DNA of 64,000 nt from JACVRW01 sp963751105 (GCA_963751105.1 CAVVTG010000001.1:620001-684000); one strand, 5' to 3'; positions 51,472 through 59,409 are shown, numbered from the stretch's first letter. The notes: generated by a model from the letters alone, not told the origin. Numbers and translations are program-made.

Positions 51472-52350
51472 ATGATCATCATCACTGGAGCCAACGGAAA
51501 GCTCGGCCGCGCAATGGTCGAGAAATTGCTCGACCGGGCTCCCGCCGAGCAGATCGGCGTGAGCGTTCGCGACCCGGACAAGGCGGGGGAGTTGGAGGAG
51601 CGGGGCGTGCGCGTTCGCCACGGAGACTTCGGCGACGCCGCGAGCCTCGCCGGCGCCTTCGAGGGGGCGTCCCGCGTCCTCATCATCTCGGCCGCCACCA
51701 CCGGCGACGCGGCCGTCGGTTACCACCGCACGGCGATCGACGCCGCCAAGGAGGCCGGCGCCCAGCGGATCCTCTACACGAGTCACGTCGGCGCCGATCC
51801 GGCCTCGCCCTTCCCGCCCATGCCCGACCACGCCGCCACCGAGGAGGCGCTCCGGGACTCGGGCGTGCCCTTCACGTCGCTCCGCAACGGCTTCTACGCG
51901 GAGTTCGCGGCCACGATGCTCGGCGACGCGCCCACCACGGGCGAGCTGAGCGCGCCGGAGGACGGGCCGGTTTCCTGGACGTCCCATCCGGACCTCGCCG
52001 AGGCGGCGGCCATCGTCCTGACCGAGGATGGCCATGACGACGCCACCCTCGACCTCACTGCCTCGGAGGCCGTCGATCTGGCCGGCGTCGCGGCGATCGC
52101 CTCGGAGCTGGCCGGCCGCCCGATCCGCCGGGTCGTGGTGCCGGACGATGAGTACCGGGACACCATGGTCGCGAGGGGCGTCCCCGAGGAGAGGGTCGCG
52201 GTGATGATGGGCTTCTTCGCCGCGAGCCGGCAGGGTGGATTCGAGAAGGTCGATCCCACCCTCACCCGCCTCATCGACCGGCCGCCGATGTCTCTGCGGA
52301 CCGTGCTGAGCGAGAGCATGGCTGTCGAGTCGGAGTCGCCCGCGGCCTAA
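51472..52350 (+). CDS. NmrA-like NAD(P)H-binding oxidoreductase
   Basis: 292 aa atypical SDR. N-terminal cofactor site IIITGANGKLGRAMVEKLLD, then RVLIISAATTGDAAVGYHRT, RILYTSHVGADPASPFPPMP, and SLRNGFYAEFA. It resembles quinone oxidoreductase 2 (QorB)-type NmrA proteins. ATG start at 51472. The stop is a TAA that overlaps the convergent TAG of the RibD-C domain gene (CTAA). Confidence 0.87.
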   Translation: MIIITGANGKLGRAMVEKLLDRAPAEQIGVSVRDPDKAGELEERGVRVRHGDFGDAASLAGAFEGASRVLIISAATTGDAAVGYHRTAIDAAKEAGAQRILYTSHVGADPASPFPPMPDHAATEEALRDSGVPFTSLRNGFYAEFAATMLGDAPTTGELSAPEDGPVSWTSHPDLAEAAAIVLTEDGHDDATLDLTASEAVDLAGVAAIASELAGRPIRRVVVPDDEYRDTMVARGVPEERVAVMMGFFAASRQGGFEKVDPTLTRLIDRPPMSLRTVLSESMAVESESPAA

Positions 52351-52946
52351 CGTCTGACGCGGTAGTGCATGTGGGTGACACCGTCCCCCTCGAGAACCCG
52401 GGTGCGCTCCAGCTCGATGTGCTCGGGACCGAGGTGGTCGAAGAGGCGGCGCCCCTGGCCGAGGAGCACCGGGATGACATGGATCTCGAGCTCGTCGAGG
52501 ACGCCGGCGGCGAGTGCGAGCTGCGCGGTTCCGGCGCCGTGGACCAGCACGTCCTTGTCGCCGGCGGCCTGCTTTGCCTTGTGCATGGCGCTCTCCACGT
52601 CGCTCACGTAGCTGACCAACGGCCACTGCCCGGTGTCGCTGTCGGGCTGCCGGCGACTGAGGATGAAGATCGGCACGCCGTCGTGGTGGTCGCCGCCCCA
52701 GCCACCCGCGGGCTCGAAGGTCCCCCGGCCGGCGACAACCGCCCCGGTGGACATGAATTCGTCCCAGACCTGGCCGTTGACGCCCGCGGGGCGGCCGGGA
52801 GTTCCCCTGCGGTCCGCGCCGGCACCAGCGAAGACCCATTCGTGCAGGCGCTCCCCGTCGTCGCCCAGCCCGTTGCCGGGCCCCGCGTTCGGTCCGGCGA
52901 TGAAGCCGTCAAGGGACATCGACATGTAGAGAACGGTTGCTCCCAT
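52347..52946 (-). CDS. dihydrofolate reductase-like (RibD C-terminal domain) protein
   Basis: 199 aa. Pattern LYMSMSLDGFIAGPNAGPGN, AVVAGRGTFEPAGGWGG, VPIFILSRRQPDSDTG and VLVHGAGTAQLALAAGVLDE matches the RibD_C/DHFR-like family (YyaP type), small NADPH-binding reductases of unknown substrate. Start ATG 52946 with AGGAGACAGGG upstream. Nothing in the neighbourhood fixes its role. Confidence 0.88.
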   Translation of the reverse strand: MGATVLYMSMSLDGFIAGPNAGPGNGLGDDGERLHEWVFAGAGADRRGTPGRPAGVNGQVWDEFMSTGAVVAGRGTFEPAGGWGGDHHDGVPIFILSRRQPDSDTGQWPLVSYVSDVESAMHKAKQAAGDKDVLVHGAGTAQLALAAGVLDELEIHVIPVLLGQGRRLFDHLGPEHIELERTRVLEGDGVTHMHYRVRR

Positions 52947-53110
52947 CCCTGTCTCCTCCAGTTGGGGGTCTGTGGGCACGTCGAACGAGGCCGCGGGAAA
53001 TCGACACGGGCTGTGCGGGCAATTTCGCAGCGCTCGGCGGTCAGTACTACTACCCGGCGGTCACGACCACGCGGCCGGCTGACCCAACACCTCGAACGAA
53101 GGAGCCACGA

Positions 53111-53483
53111 ATGCTCGACCAACGCCAAGGCCTACAGCGGCATCGCCGTCAACGACATGGACCGAGCTCGCAGCTTCTACAGCGACACGCTCGGCCTCAG
53201 CACCTCCGAGGAGTACGGCCTCATGTGGCTGAAGCTCGCCGGCGGCCCCGACATTCTGATCTACGAGCAGCCGGACGCGGTCGCGGCGAGCTACACGATC
53301 CTCAACTTCCAAGTTGACGACATCGATGCGGCCGTTGACGAGCTGGGCACACGCGGGGTGACCTTCGAGCGCTACGACGACATGGGTCAGGACGATCGCG
53401 GGATCTTCCGCGACGAGGGCCCTTACATCGCGTGGTTCCGCGATCCCTCCGGGAATGTGCTCTCGGTGCTCCAGGAGCGATGA
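53111..53483 (+). pseudogene. VOC/glyoxalase-fold protein, frameshift after codon 2
   Basis: The start ATG at 53111 has a good GAAGGAG seven bases upstream, but its frame breaks after two codons. Dropping the G at about 53117 (CTCGACCAAC to CTCACCAAC) gives MLTNAKAYSGIAVNDMDRAR and a complete 123 aa VOC domain with FYSDTLGL, IYEQPD, YTILNFQVDDIDAAVDEL and IAWFRDPSGNVLSVLQ. These proteins include glyoxalases, fosfomycin-resistance enzymes and dioxygenases; activity cannot be told. Confidence 0.82.
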
Positions 53484-53517
53484 ACGCGTTTCTCGGGCCA
53501 GCGCGCGCCCGCGGCGA

Positions 53518-53874
53518 TCAGCGACGTGCCAGCCGCCGTCCACTCTCGGTCGGCATCGGCGGGTAGTCGAGCCCGTAGTGGGCGAACAGGCTGGCCTCCT
53601 GTTCTTGTGACAGCTCGCCGTCGGTGTCGATATTCGGAGCGTCTTTGACGTCCTTCTTTGAGACAGTCACCTGAAGATGGTCGGGGCTGGCCGTCGAGCC
53701 TCTCAGGGGGACGAAGGTCAGGTGGCGCCCGATCAGTCCCTCTTTGATAGTGCCGAACAGCTGCTCGTCGGTGTCGGTCTCCACGTAGACGTCTTCGAGC
53801 TTGCCGAGCTTCTCACCATCGCGGTCGACCAAGGGCTTGCCGCGCCACTCCGACATGTTCTGTGTGCTGGCCAT
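53518..53874 (-). CDS. PRC-barrel domain protein
   Basis: 118 aa. EWRGKPLVDRDGEKLGKLED, VYVETDTDEQLFGTIKEGLI and LTFVPLRG form a PRC-barrel, a small beta-barrel that binds proteins or RNA in various contexts. The remainder is acidic with DTDGELSQEQEASLFAHYGL, a tail also found in the second PRC gene of this cluster (LSSAEEAELLRHYDLD). Last gene of a seven-gene minus-strand run, so it is probably expressed as part of a stress-related unit. Confidence 0.85.
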   Translation of the reverse strand: MASTQNMSEWRGKPLVDRDGEKLGKLEDVYVETDTDEQLFGTIKEGLIGRHLTFVPLRGSTASPDHLQVTVSKKDVKDAPNIDTDGELSQEQEASLFAHYGLDYPPMPTESGRRLARR

Positions 53875-53891
53875 CTACGTCCTCCCGGTGT

Positions 53892-54122
53892 CTAGAGCAG
53901 GATCACGGCCGCCACGATAACCACCGTCAACAGGGCGCAGACCGTCGCGACCAGCGCGAGGATCTTCTGCTGGCGGCTGGCTCGTCCGGCCACGCCGGCC
54001 GCCGCCTGGCCACCCTCGAGCCCTTTGTCGAGCACGCGCCGGGCCCAGGCGAATTCGAGCGAGAGGATCAGCAGGCCGATCGGGACCCGGTTGCTGGGCC
54101 TGTCTATGCGTCCTTCGGGCAT
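53892..54122 (-). CDS. small single-helix membrane protein
   Basis: 76 aa from ATG 54122 (MPEGRIDRPSNRVPIG). The middle LLILSLEFAWARRVLDKGLEG is amphipathic, and the C-terminus is a membrane helix (LALVATVCALLTVVIVAAVI). Overlaps the 3' end of the preceding 69-codon gene by 19 bases. No known family. Part of the PRC-barrel gene run. Confidence 0.6.
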   Translation of the reverse strand: MPEGRIDRPSNRVPIGLLILSLEFAWARRVLDKGLEGGQAAAGVAGRASRQQKILALVATVCALLTVVIVAAVILL

Positions 54123-54313
54123 GACAGAGCCTCGCCGTCGCGTTCGCCGTCCGGGAAGCCCAGCGTCCGGCCGGCGCGGTCGAAGAAGATGTCCGCCGGC
54201 GAGCACCCCTGCCGCACTGCCTCGGACTCGAGCTCGTGCCAGGGCAGGGTCGCCCGCCTGATGCGCCGGTTCTCTCGGACGATCTCGGCCAGCTCCCTGA
54301 ACGCGCGAATCAC
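54104..54313 (-). CDS. small basic hypothetical protein
   Basis: 69 aa. Begins MIRAFRELAEIVRENRRIRR, an amphipathic basic helix; ends TLGFPDGERDGEALSCPKDA. Start overlaps the upstream stop as ATGA, and the 3' end overlaps the next gene by 19 bases, so it is translated in a coupled series. Unrecognised. Confidence 0.6.
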   Translation of the reverse strand: MIRAFRELAEIVRENRRIRRATLPWHELESEAVRQGCSPADIFFDRAGRTLGFPDGERDGEALSCPKDA

Positions 54314-54741
54314 GGGTCAGCCTTCCCCGACGGCTCGGAGTTGCCGGCTATCGCATCTCGCGCCCGCGCGATCGGGCCCCGAGAGTTGGGATCGGGCAGA
54401 TGCTCGACGGCGTCGCCCACCTGGCTCTTGAGGTCGGAAACGAGGAGCTTGGTGGCAACGAGCTCGCGGTTCAGCTCGGGAACGCCGGCCTGCAGGACGG
54501 CTACTCTGGCGTCGAGCTGCTGCACGTCTTCCACGACTCGTTCTACCGCCGCGTTCAGCTCGGTGGCCATGTCGCGCACGTCGTTGCCGAGATCCTCGAG
54601 CCGCTCGAGCAGGACTCGCTCGAAGGTCGGCAAGCCGCGAGCGGCCGTTCCGATGGCCTCCAAATCCCTCAACGCGCGTCGCGGGAGCAGCAGCGGAGCA
54701 AGGGCTGCCTCCAGGATCCCGGCTTGATCGTCGTCCGGCAT
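54310..54741 (-). CDS. coiled-coil protein
   Basis: 143 aa. Long helical region FERVLLERLEDLGNDVRDMA and VERVVEDVQQLDARVAVLQA through ELVATKLLVSDLKSQVGDAV predicts a coiled coil, flanked by a hydrophobic ILEAALAPLLLPRRALRDL segment that may touch the membrane. The start at 54741 is chosen for its AGGAGAGG site; an open frame continues to 54771. Apolipoprotein- or phasin-like shape, but no family assigned. Confidence 0.65.
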   Translation of the reverse strand: MPDDDQAGILEAALAPLLLPRRALRDLEAIGTAARGLPTFERVLLERLEDLGNDVRDMATELNAAVERVVEDVQQLDARVAVLQAGVPELNRELVATKLLVSDLKSQVGDAVEHLPDPNSRGPIARARDAIAGNSEPSGKADP

Positions 54742-54748
54742 ACCTCTC

Positions 54749-55225
54749 CTATCGCGCTCCATCGGAGCCATCGGGAGGGCGGTCGATTCCGCTGCCGATT
54801 CGCACGCGTTCCGTGGCCACCACGAGCTTCTCGATCACCAACTGCTCCTCATCCAGGACGACCTCGTGAGACTCGTCCGACGGCTTTGGCTCGAGTGGGG
54901 TGCGCGTCATCACTCCGTCCAGGTCGTAGTGCCGGAGCAACTCGGCTTCCTCCGCCGAAGAGAGCGTGGCGTCTCCCTCCATCACGGGCGCGGACTTGAC
55001 CTGCGCCTTAGAGACCTCCACCTGAACGTCCTCACCTGTGGGGCTTGCCGACCCGACGGGAACGAAGGTCGACCGCCTGCCGAACAATCCCCGGTCCACC
55101 AGGGCCCATTCGGGCATGTCGGTCTTGGGGTTGACATGGACTTGGTCGATCCTCCCGATCCGTTCGCCGTTCGCGTCCACGATGGCGCGCCCGCGCCAGT
55201 CGTAAGCCTCGGTCATCTCCGGCAT
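54749..55225 (-). CDS. PRC-barrel protein with YsnF-like tail
   Basis: 158 aa. PRC-barrel at the start (DWRGRAIVDANGERIGRIDQ, then FGRRSTFVPVGSASPTGEDV). The C-terminal part (DESHEVVLDEEQLVIEKLVV, then ATERVRIGSG) resembles the first repeat of a DUF2382/YsnF stress-response domain, which is usually longer. ATG overlaps the upstream stop as TGATG. Paralogue of the 118 aa PRC gene at the end of the same run. Confidence 0.8.
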   Translation of the reverse strand: MPEMTEAYDWRGRAIVDANGERIGRIDQVHVNPKTDMPEWALVDRGLFGRRSTFVPVGSASPTGEDVQVEVSKAQVKSAPVMEGDATLSSAEEAELLRHYDLDGVMTRTPLEPKPSDESHEVVLDEEQLVIEKLVVATERVRIGSGIDRPPDGSDGAR

Positions 55226-55848
55226 CAGAGGCCGACTCGATCCACCCTGCGGTGATAGCGCTCGCCCACCTTGCCGCCCGCCAGGGCAGCAACGAGGGTG
55301 ACGAGCAAGATGGCGGCGAGAGCGACCAGGCCCCCGGTGGACAGCGATCCTTCGTCGATCGGTATCCGTGGCAGGTCCAGTCGCTCGAGCACGTTGTATT
55401 CCGAGCCGAGCAACGCGCCGGTGATGGCGAGCAGGATCGTGACCACCAGGCCGAACAGCCAGGTGCCCAGGCCCTGGCGAGCGCCATCGAAGCGAGACAG
55501 CCGGCCGGCAACGTAGCCCCCGGCGTAGTAGGCGAGGGCGAGTACCAGGATCAGCAACGCCCCGCCGACGATGCCGATCGTGCCGGCGCTGTCTTCAGCC
55601 TCGGACTCGCTCAGCTCGGTGAGCCCAATCGCCGCGCCGGCGGCGCTGAGTATGGCGATGAGGATGACCGCCAAGCCGGTGGCAACCAGCCAGCCAAACA
55701 AGGCGGCGCCGAGATTGAAGCCGCCGTACTGCTCGCGCTGGCGGGAGTGCAGGTCCTTGACCGCGTGCCTCCGAGACGGTCGAGGCCGGTCCGCGCGCTC
55801 CTCGGGAACCAGACCCAACCGCTCGTCGCGGTTGCTGGTGTCGGCCAC
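55225..55848 (-). CDS. four-helix membrane protein
   Basis: 207 aa. A basic cytoplasmic N-terminus (HAVKDLHSRQREQYGGFN) leads to four helices, for example FGWLVATGLAVILIAILSAA and TIGIVGGALLILVLALAYYAGGYVAG. Pattern GGYVAGRLSRFDGARQGLGT occurs in many actinobacterial membrane proteins of unknown role. GTG start five bases after the previous stop. Member of the PRC-barrel run. Confidence 0.72.
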   Translation of the reverse strand: MADTSNRDERLGLVPEERADRPRPSRRHAVKDLHSRQREQYGGFNLGAALFGWLVATGLAVILIAILSAAGAAIGLTELSESEAEDSAGTIGIVGGALLILVLALAYYAGGYVAGRLSRFDGARQGLGTWLFGLVVTILLAITGALLGSEYNVLERLDLPRIPIDEGSLSTGGLVALAAILLVTLVAALAGGKVGERYHRRVDRVGL

Positions 55849-55853
55849 CGCGC

Positions 55854-56045
55854 CTAGAGCCCGGGAATCTTGCCGCCGCCGAACTTGCCGAGCAGCTCTG
55901 AGGGATCGATGCCGAACTTGGACAGCAGCCCCGAGTCGCGCTCGGGGTCGACCTTGTCGGGGAGCTCCTTATCGGCCTGGTCGGCCTTATCGTTGTCGCC
56001 TCGGTCGCGCAGCAGCTCGAGGATCTGGTCCTTGGGAATCTCCAT
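55854..56045 (-). CDS. small acidic hypothetical protein
   Basis: 63 aa from ATG 56045 with AGAGGAAC upstream. EIPKDQILELLRDRGDNDKA and DSGLLSKFGIDPSELLGKFG are helical, the end is GGGKIPGL. Widespread in actinobacteria without a named function. It is the first gene of the seven-gene run and would respond to whatever promoter lies in the region upstream. Confidence 0.7.
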   Translation of the reverse strand: MEIPKDQILELLRDRGDNDKADQADKELPDKVDPERDSGLLSKFGIDPSELLGKFGGGKIPGL

Positions 56046-56169
56046 GGTGCGTTCCTCTCTCGTTGGTTGAGGTGATGAGGCGCGCACGTCGGCTCGGCAA
56101 GAACCGGCGAGCGTCCCTTCGATGCTTCGCGAGCAGCCTTCCGTTTCAGAGATCGCCCGTGCCGTTCGC

Positions 56170-56194
56170 GTACCACCTCGGCAGGCGCGGAAAC
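56170..56194 (-). promoter_or_regulatory. possible SigB/SigF-type promoter
   Basis: On the minus strand, GTTT (complement of 56191-56194), 15 bases, then TGGTAC (complement of 56170-56175), against the consensus GTTT-N14-17-GGGTAT. The -10 is only a partial match. It lies about 120 bases upstream of the first gene of the PRC-barrel run. Confidence 0.3.
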
Positions 56195-56326
56195 CTCGTT
56201 GCTGTTCCTTGGGTGCCAGAAGTGGTTCGAGGTCCTACGACGCGGCGACCCTCCGACCCGCGAGCTCCTCGACCGCGGCGGAACGGCGAAGCTGAGATGC
56301 ACTAGCGGCCGTCCATCCGCCCGGGT

Positions 56327-56355
56327 TTGAACGGCGCACTTAGTGGCGATTATGT
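56327..56355 (+). promoter_or_regulatory. probable promoter of the diguanylate cyclase gene
   Basis: TTGAAC at 56327-56332 and TTATGT at 56350-56355 with a 17-base spacer, giving a transcript start near 56362, about 20 bases before the ATG at 56383. Confidence 0.45.
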
Positions 56356-56382
56356 CTAGCTGCCGAAGCCCGGCACCCAACC

Positions 56383-57462
56383 ATGCCGATCAGGCCACGC
56401 ATCGAGGACAACGGGGGCTCGTTTCTCTGTCCGACCGAGCTCGACCGCGCTCGCGCCGTTGAGGCGTCCGGGCGTGTGCGGATCGCGCGGGCAATCACGA
56501 TGTTCACCCTTGGCCCGGCGGTCATCGTCGTGGCGGCCGAGGTGGGCTGGTGGGCGCTCGGCCTGTTCGCTCTGCTGGCGCTAGACCTGTTCACGCTCGA
56601 GTGGCGCATGAAGCGCAGCACCACTCCCGAGAACTCGGCGGCTCGCAGCCAGCTTCTCGCGCTCCTCATCCTGGGGGTGGGCGTTGCTCTGAGCGGCGGG
56701 CCGGACAGCCCGGTGCTCCCGTGGGCCGTCATCCCCGGCGCGATGGCCGCCGCCCGCTTTCGCTGGCAGGTGGTGGTGCTGGGTGCGGGCATCACCGCGG
56801 TCGTCGTGCTGCTCAGCACGGTGGCGGTGGATCCCGAGGGCGCCCTGCGCGACCCCGCACCGGTGGTGGTGACGCTGGCCCTGCTGGTGTGCGTCACCTC
56901 GATCACGAGCGTCCTCCTCCACGGCGAGCTGCTGCACCGTAACCGCGCGGTGCTGGACCCCCTCACCGGCCTGCTCAACCGGACCTCGCTGGAGACCCGG
57001 GTGGAGGAGATCGAGCAGCAGGCGCGCCTGACCGGCGAGCCGGGATCGCTCGTCCTGGCCGACCTCGACGGCTTCAAGCGAGTGAACGACGAGCACGGCC
57101 ACGACCGCGGCGACGCCGCCCTGCGCCAGGTGGCCGACCAGATGCGGGCCTCGCTGCGGAGCTTCGAGCTGGTCTACCGGATCGGGGGAGAGGAGTTCCT
57201 CGTGCTGCTCCCCGGAATCGAGCTGCGCGAAGCCACGCAGATCGCCGAACGGATGCGCTGTGCGGTAGCCGACGCCCGTCCGGCGGACCTCGAGCTGACC
57301 ATGTCCGCGGGCGTGGCCTGCACCGCCGGCGAGCTCAGCTACGACACGCTCTTCAAGGCCGCAGACGAGGCGCTGCTCGAGGCCAAACGCGAGGGACGCA
57401 ACCGCGTGCGCGCGGCGCCAGAGTTGCCCCCGGTGCCCAACCCGCAGGCGCGCCGCTCCTAG
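56383..57462 (+). CDS. membrane-bound GGDEF diguanylate cyclase
   Basis: 359 aa. About six membrane helices span residues 35-180, followed by a GGDEF domain with DPLTGLLNR at 192-200, LVLADLDGFKRVNDEHGHDR, and the active-site RIGGEEF with GGEEF at 268-272. The inhibitory RxxD I-site position reads RSFE, so product inhibition may be weak. It makes cyclic di-GMP from GTP. No EAL domain. Ends in a CTAG shared with the convergent TetR gene. Confidence 0.92.
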   Translation: MPIRPRIEDNGGSFLCPTELDRARAVEASGRVRIARAITMFTLGPAVIVVAAEVGWWALGLFALLALDLFTLEWRMKRSTTPENSAARSQLLALLILGVGVALSGGPDSPVLPWAVIPGAMAAARFRWQVVVLGAGITAVVVLLSTVAVDPEGALRDPAPVVVTLALLVCVTSITSVLLHGELLHRNRAVLDPLTGLLNRTSLETRVEEIEQQARLTGEPGSLVLADLDGFKRVNDEHGHDRGDAALRQVADQMRASLRSFELVYRIGGEEFLVLLPGIELREATQIAERMRCAVADARPADLELTMSAGVACTAGELSYDTLFKAADEALLEAKREGRNRVRAAPELPPVPNPQARRS

Positions 57463-58007
57463 CGGGCAAAGAGCCGTCTCGCGATCAGCGCCCGCACGTC
57501 ATCGCGGCTGCGTCCGCGGTGGTCGGCAGCGATGAAGTGGCTGCCGATCGCCACCGAGAAGGCGATCATGCAGCGGGCCTCGAGCTCGTCCTCGTCGGCG
57601 CAGAACGGGGCCAACAGCGAGCGCAGGTATTCCATGCGGCGGTTGTCGACGCGGCGCAGGCGCTCGGCGACCGTCGGCTCGCGCCGGGCCCAGTCGCGGA
57701 CCGCGAGGTCGATCGGCAGCAGCTCCTCGCTGAACGTGAGCGCGGCCGCCCGCCGCCCCTTGGACATGGCGTCGCCACCCTCGCGCTCGACGCGATCGAT
57801 CACCTCATCCGTGCTTCTGCGCTCCCACGTGTCGAGCATCTCGTCCAGCAGCGCGCGCCGGTGGTCGAAGTACCCGTAGAAGCCGCCCTTGGTGACGCCC
57901 TGGGTCCGCGCCAGCGACTCGATCCGGACCGCGTCCGGCCCCCCGGCGGACAGCGCCCGCAATCCTTCCTCGATCCACTTGGCGCGCGGCGTGCGAGCCA
58001 CCGCCAT
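57459..58007 (-). CDS. TetR-family transcriptional regulator
   Basis: 182 aa. HTH: GPDAVRIESLARTQGVTKGG then FYGYFDHRRALLDEML. C-terminal part LRRVDNRRMEYLRSLLAPFC is helical. Divergent from a two-gene unit (DUF2867, molybdopterin domain), with two tandem operator boxes in between. It probably represses that unit and itself. Confidence 0.9.
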   Translation of the reverse strand: MAVARTPRAKWIEEGLRALSAGGPDAVRIESLARTQGVTKGGFYGYFDHRRALLDEMLDTWERRSTDEVIDRVEREGGDAMSKGRRAAALTFSEELLPIDLAVRDWARREPTVAERLRRVDNRRMEYLRSLLAPFCADEDELEARCMIAFSVAIGSHFIAADHRGRSRDDVRALIARRLFAR

Positions 58008-58034
58008 ACCTGCCTCCGTTCGCGTCGACGACGT

Positions 58035-58087
58035 CTATACGGCACCGTACAAGCTTTGATAGCCTCGATCTATACGAGACCGCATAG
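58035..58087. promoter_or_regulatory. two tandem TetR-type boxes
   Basis: Box 1 CTATACGGCACCGTAC at 58035-58050 and box 2 CTATACGAGACCGCATAG at 58070-58087 share CTATACGnnACCG, begin 35 bases apart and are each internally palindromic (TACGG/CCGTA; CTATnCG/CGnATAG). Box 2 ends 3 bases before the GGAGG of the next gene. Confidence 0.6.
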
Positions 58088-58102
58088 ATGGAGGTCACCC
58101 GA

Positions 58103-58711
58103 ATGAGGCTCCCGAGCACCGCACACACCTCCCGGCCCTGGCGCATCCACGAGATCGCGCCCGACTTCCAGGTGGAGGACGTCTGGGCGCTGCCGACACC
58201 GGGCGGTCCAGGCGAGCTGCCGCGCCTCGTGTCGGCGACCATGGCAAACAGCTTCCCCGAGGGTGCCCCGCTGCCGGTTCGAGCCGTATGGGAGTTGCGC
58301 TGGAAGATCGGGCGGCTACTGGGATGGGACGGGCCGGACGCCGGTATCGGCGCCCGGGTCGCATCGCTGCGCGACCGCCTGCCCGCCGACCTGCGCGCCG
58401 CGCCGACCGGCCCGGACTTCACCGGCGTACCGATGACCTCGGTGTACCTGCTGGAGGACGAGTGGGCGGCCGAGCTGGCCAACCGCACCGTGCACTCGAT
58501 CATGCACGTCGGCTGGGTTCCGGACGGCGCGGGCGGTTACCGCGGTCAGATGGCGGTCCTGACCAAGCCCAACGGATGGTTCGGGACGGCGTACATGGCG
58601 GCGATCAAGCCGTTCCGCCACCTGCTCGTCTACCCGGCGCTGATGCGCTGGATCGAGCGCGCCTGGGACGCGGACGTCCCCTCAGCGGGGTGGGCGGGTG
58701 CCCCGGCATGA
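58103..58711 (+). CDS. DUF2867-family protein
   Basis: 202 aa. Typical DUF2867 pieces: HEIAPDFQVEDVWALPTPGG, PVRAVWELRWKIGRLLGWDG, SVYLLEDEWAAELANRTVHS and YMAAIKPFRHLLVYPALMRW. Function unknown; the fold is START-like in some relatives. The start at 58103 is fixed by GGAGG eight bases upstream, rather than the earlier ATG at 58088 inside the operator. Coupled by ATGA to the next gene. Confidence 0.82.
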   Translation: MRLPSTAHTSRPWRIHEIAPDFQVEDVWALPTPGGPGELPRLVSATMANSFPEGAPLPVRAVWELRWKIGRLLGWDGPDAGIGARVASLRDRLPADLRAAPTGPDFTGVPMTSVYLLEDEWAAELANRTVHSIMHVGWVPDGAGGYRGQMAVLTKPNGWFGTAYMAAIKPFRHLLVYPALMRWIERAWDADVPSAGWAGAPA

Positions 58712-59382
58712 CGCTTCCACCCGGCCAGCGCGCGGTCGACGGGTTCCCGCGCTTCGGCACGCACCTGCACCGACCCCCTCCCTCCGTCCCCGCCGAGCCC
58801 GTGATCGAGATCGGCGGCGCCGTCGCCGAGCCCGTCACCGTGCCGCTGGCCGAACTCGGCACGCTTCCGCGGCGCGAGCTGAAGGCCGACTTCCACTGCG
58901 TCGCGGGGTGGTCCGCCACCGGCCTGCACTGGGAGGGCGTCGCGTTCGCGACCTTCCACCGCAGGTTCATCGAGCCGGTGGTCCCGCCGGGGTTCGCGGT
59001 CACGCACATCGTCTTCGCGGGCCTCGACGGCTACCGCTCGGTGGCCGCGGTCGAGGATGTCCTCGCCGAGGACGTCCTCATCGCCGAGCATCTCAACGGC
59101 CGTCCGCTCGACAGCGACCACGGGGCGCCGGTCCGCCTCGTCAGCCCGGGCCAGTACGGCTTCGTCAGCACCAAGCACCTGTGCCGCATCGAGCTGCACG
59201 CGGGTGAGCCGGCCGACCTGTACGCCTCCCCGGTGGACCGCCTGCTCGCAGCCCATCCCCGAGCGAGGGTCTGGCAGGAGGAGCGTCATCGCCATCTTCC
59301 AGGACGAGCGCTGCGCCTGCCCTACCGGCTCCTGATCCCGCCCATCAGGCTCCTCAGCGCCCGCGGCAGCCGTTCCCGCTGA
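58708..59382 (+). CDS. oxidoreductase molybdopterin-binding domain protein
   Basis: 224 aa with the sulfite-oxidase-type Moco domain alone: VIEIGGAVAEPVTVPLAELG, ADFHCVAGWSATGLHWEGVA with the Mo-ligand Cys, DGYRSVAAVEDVLAEDVLIA and LVSPGQYGFVSTKHLCRIEL. No signal peptide and no haem domain, so the redox partner is unknown. Overlaps the DUF2867 gene as ATGA and probably works in the same TetR-controlled unit. Confidence 0.85.
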   Translation: MTLPPGQRAVDGFPRFGTHLHRPPPSVPAEPVIEIGGAVAEPVTVPLAELGTLPRRELKADFHCVAGWSATGLHWEGVAFATFHRRFIEPVVPPGFAVTHIVFAGLDGYRSVAAVEDVLAEDVLIAEHLNGRPLDSDHGAPVRLVSPGQYGFVSTKHLCRIELHAGEPADLYASPVDRLLAAHPRARVWQEERHRHLPGRALRLPYRLLIPPIRLLSARGSRSR

Positions 59383-59409
59383 GCAGCGGTAGCGCCTGCA
59401 AACGGTGAG

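Larger units (their letters stand above)
56046..56382. other. 337-base intergenic region between divergent units
   Basis: I find no protein or RNA gene here. It carries two putative promoters listed separately: a stress-sigma-like one for the minus-strand PRC-barrel run and a housekeeping-like one for the diguanylate cyclase gene. Confidence 0.6.

Noticed and set aside
55595..56380. 261-codon open frame on the minus strand spanning the intergenic region
   Set aside because: Overlaps two better genes in another frame and has an Arg/Ser-rich composition; the 56046-56382 gap stays non-coding.
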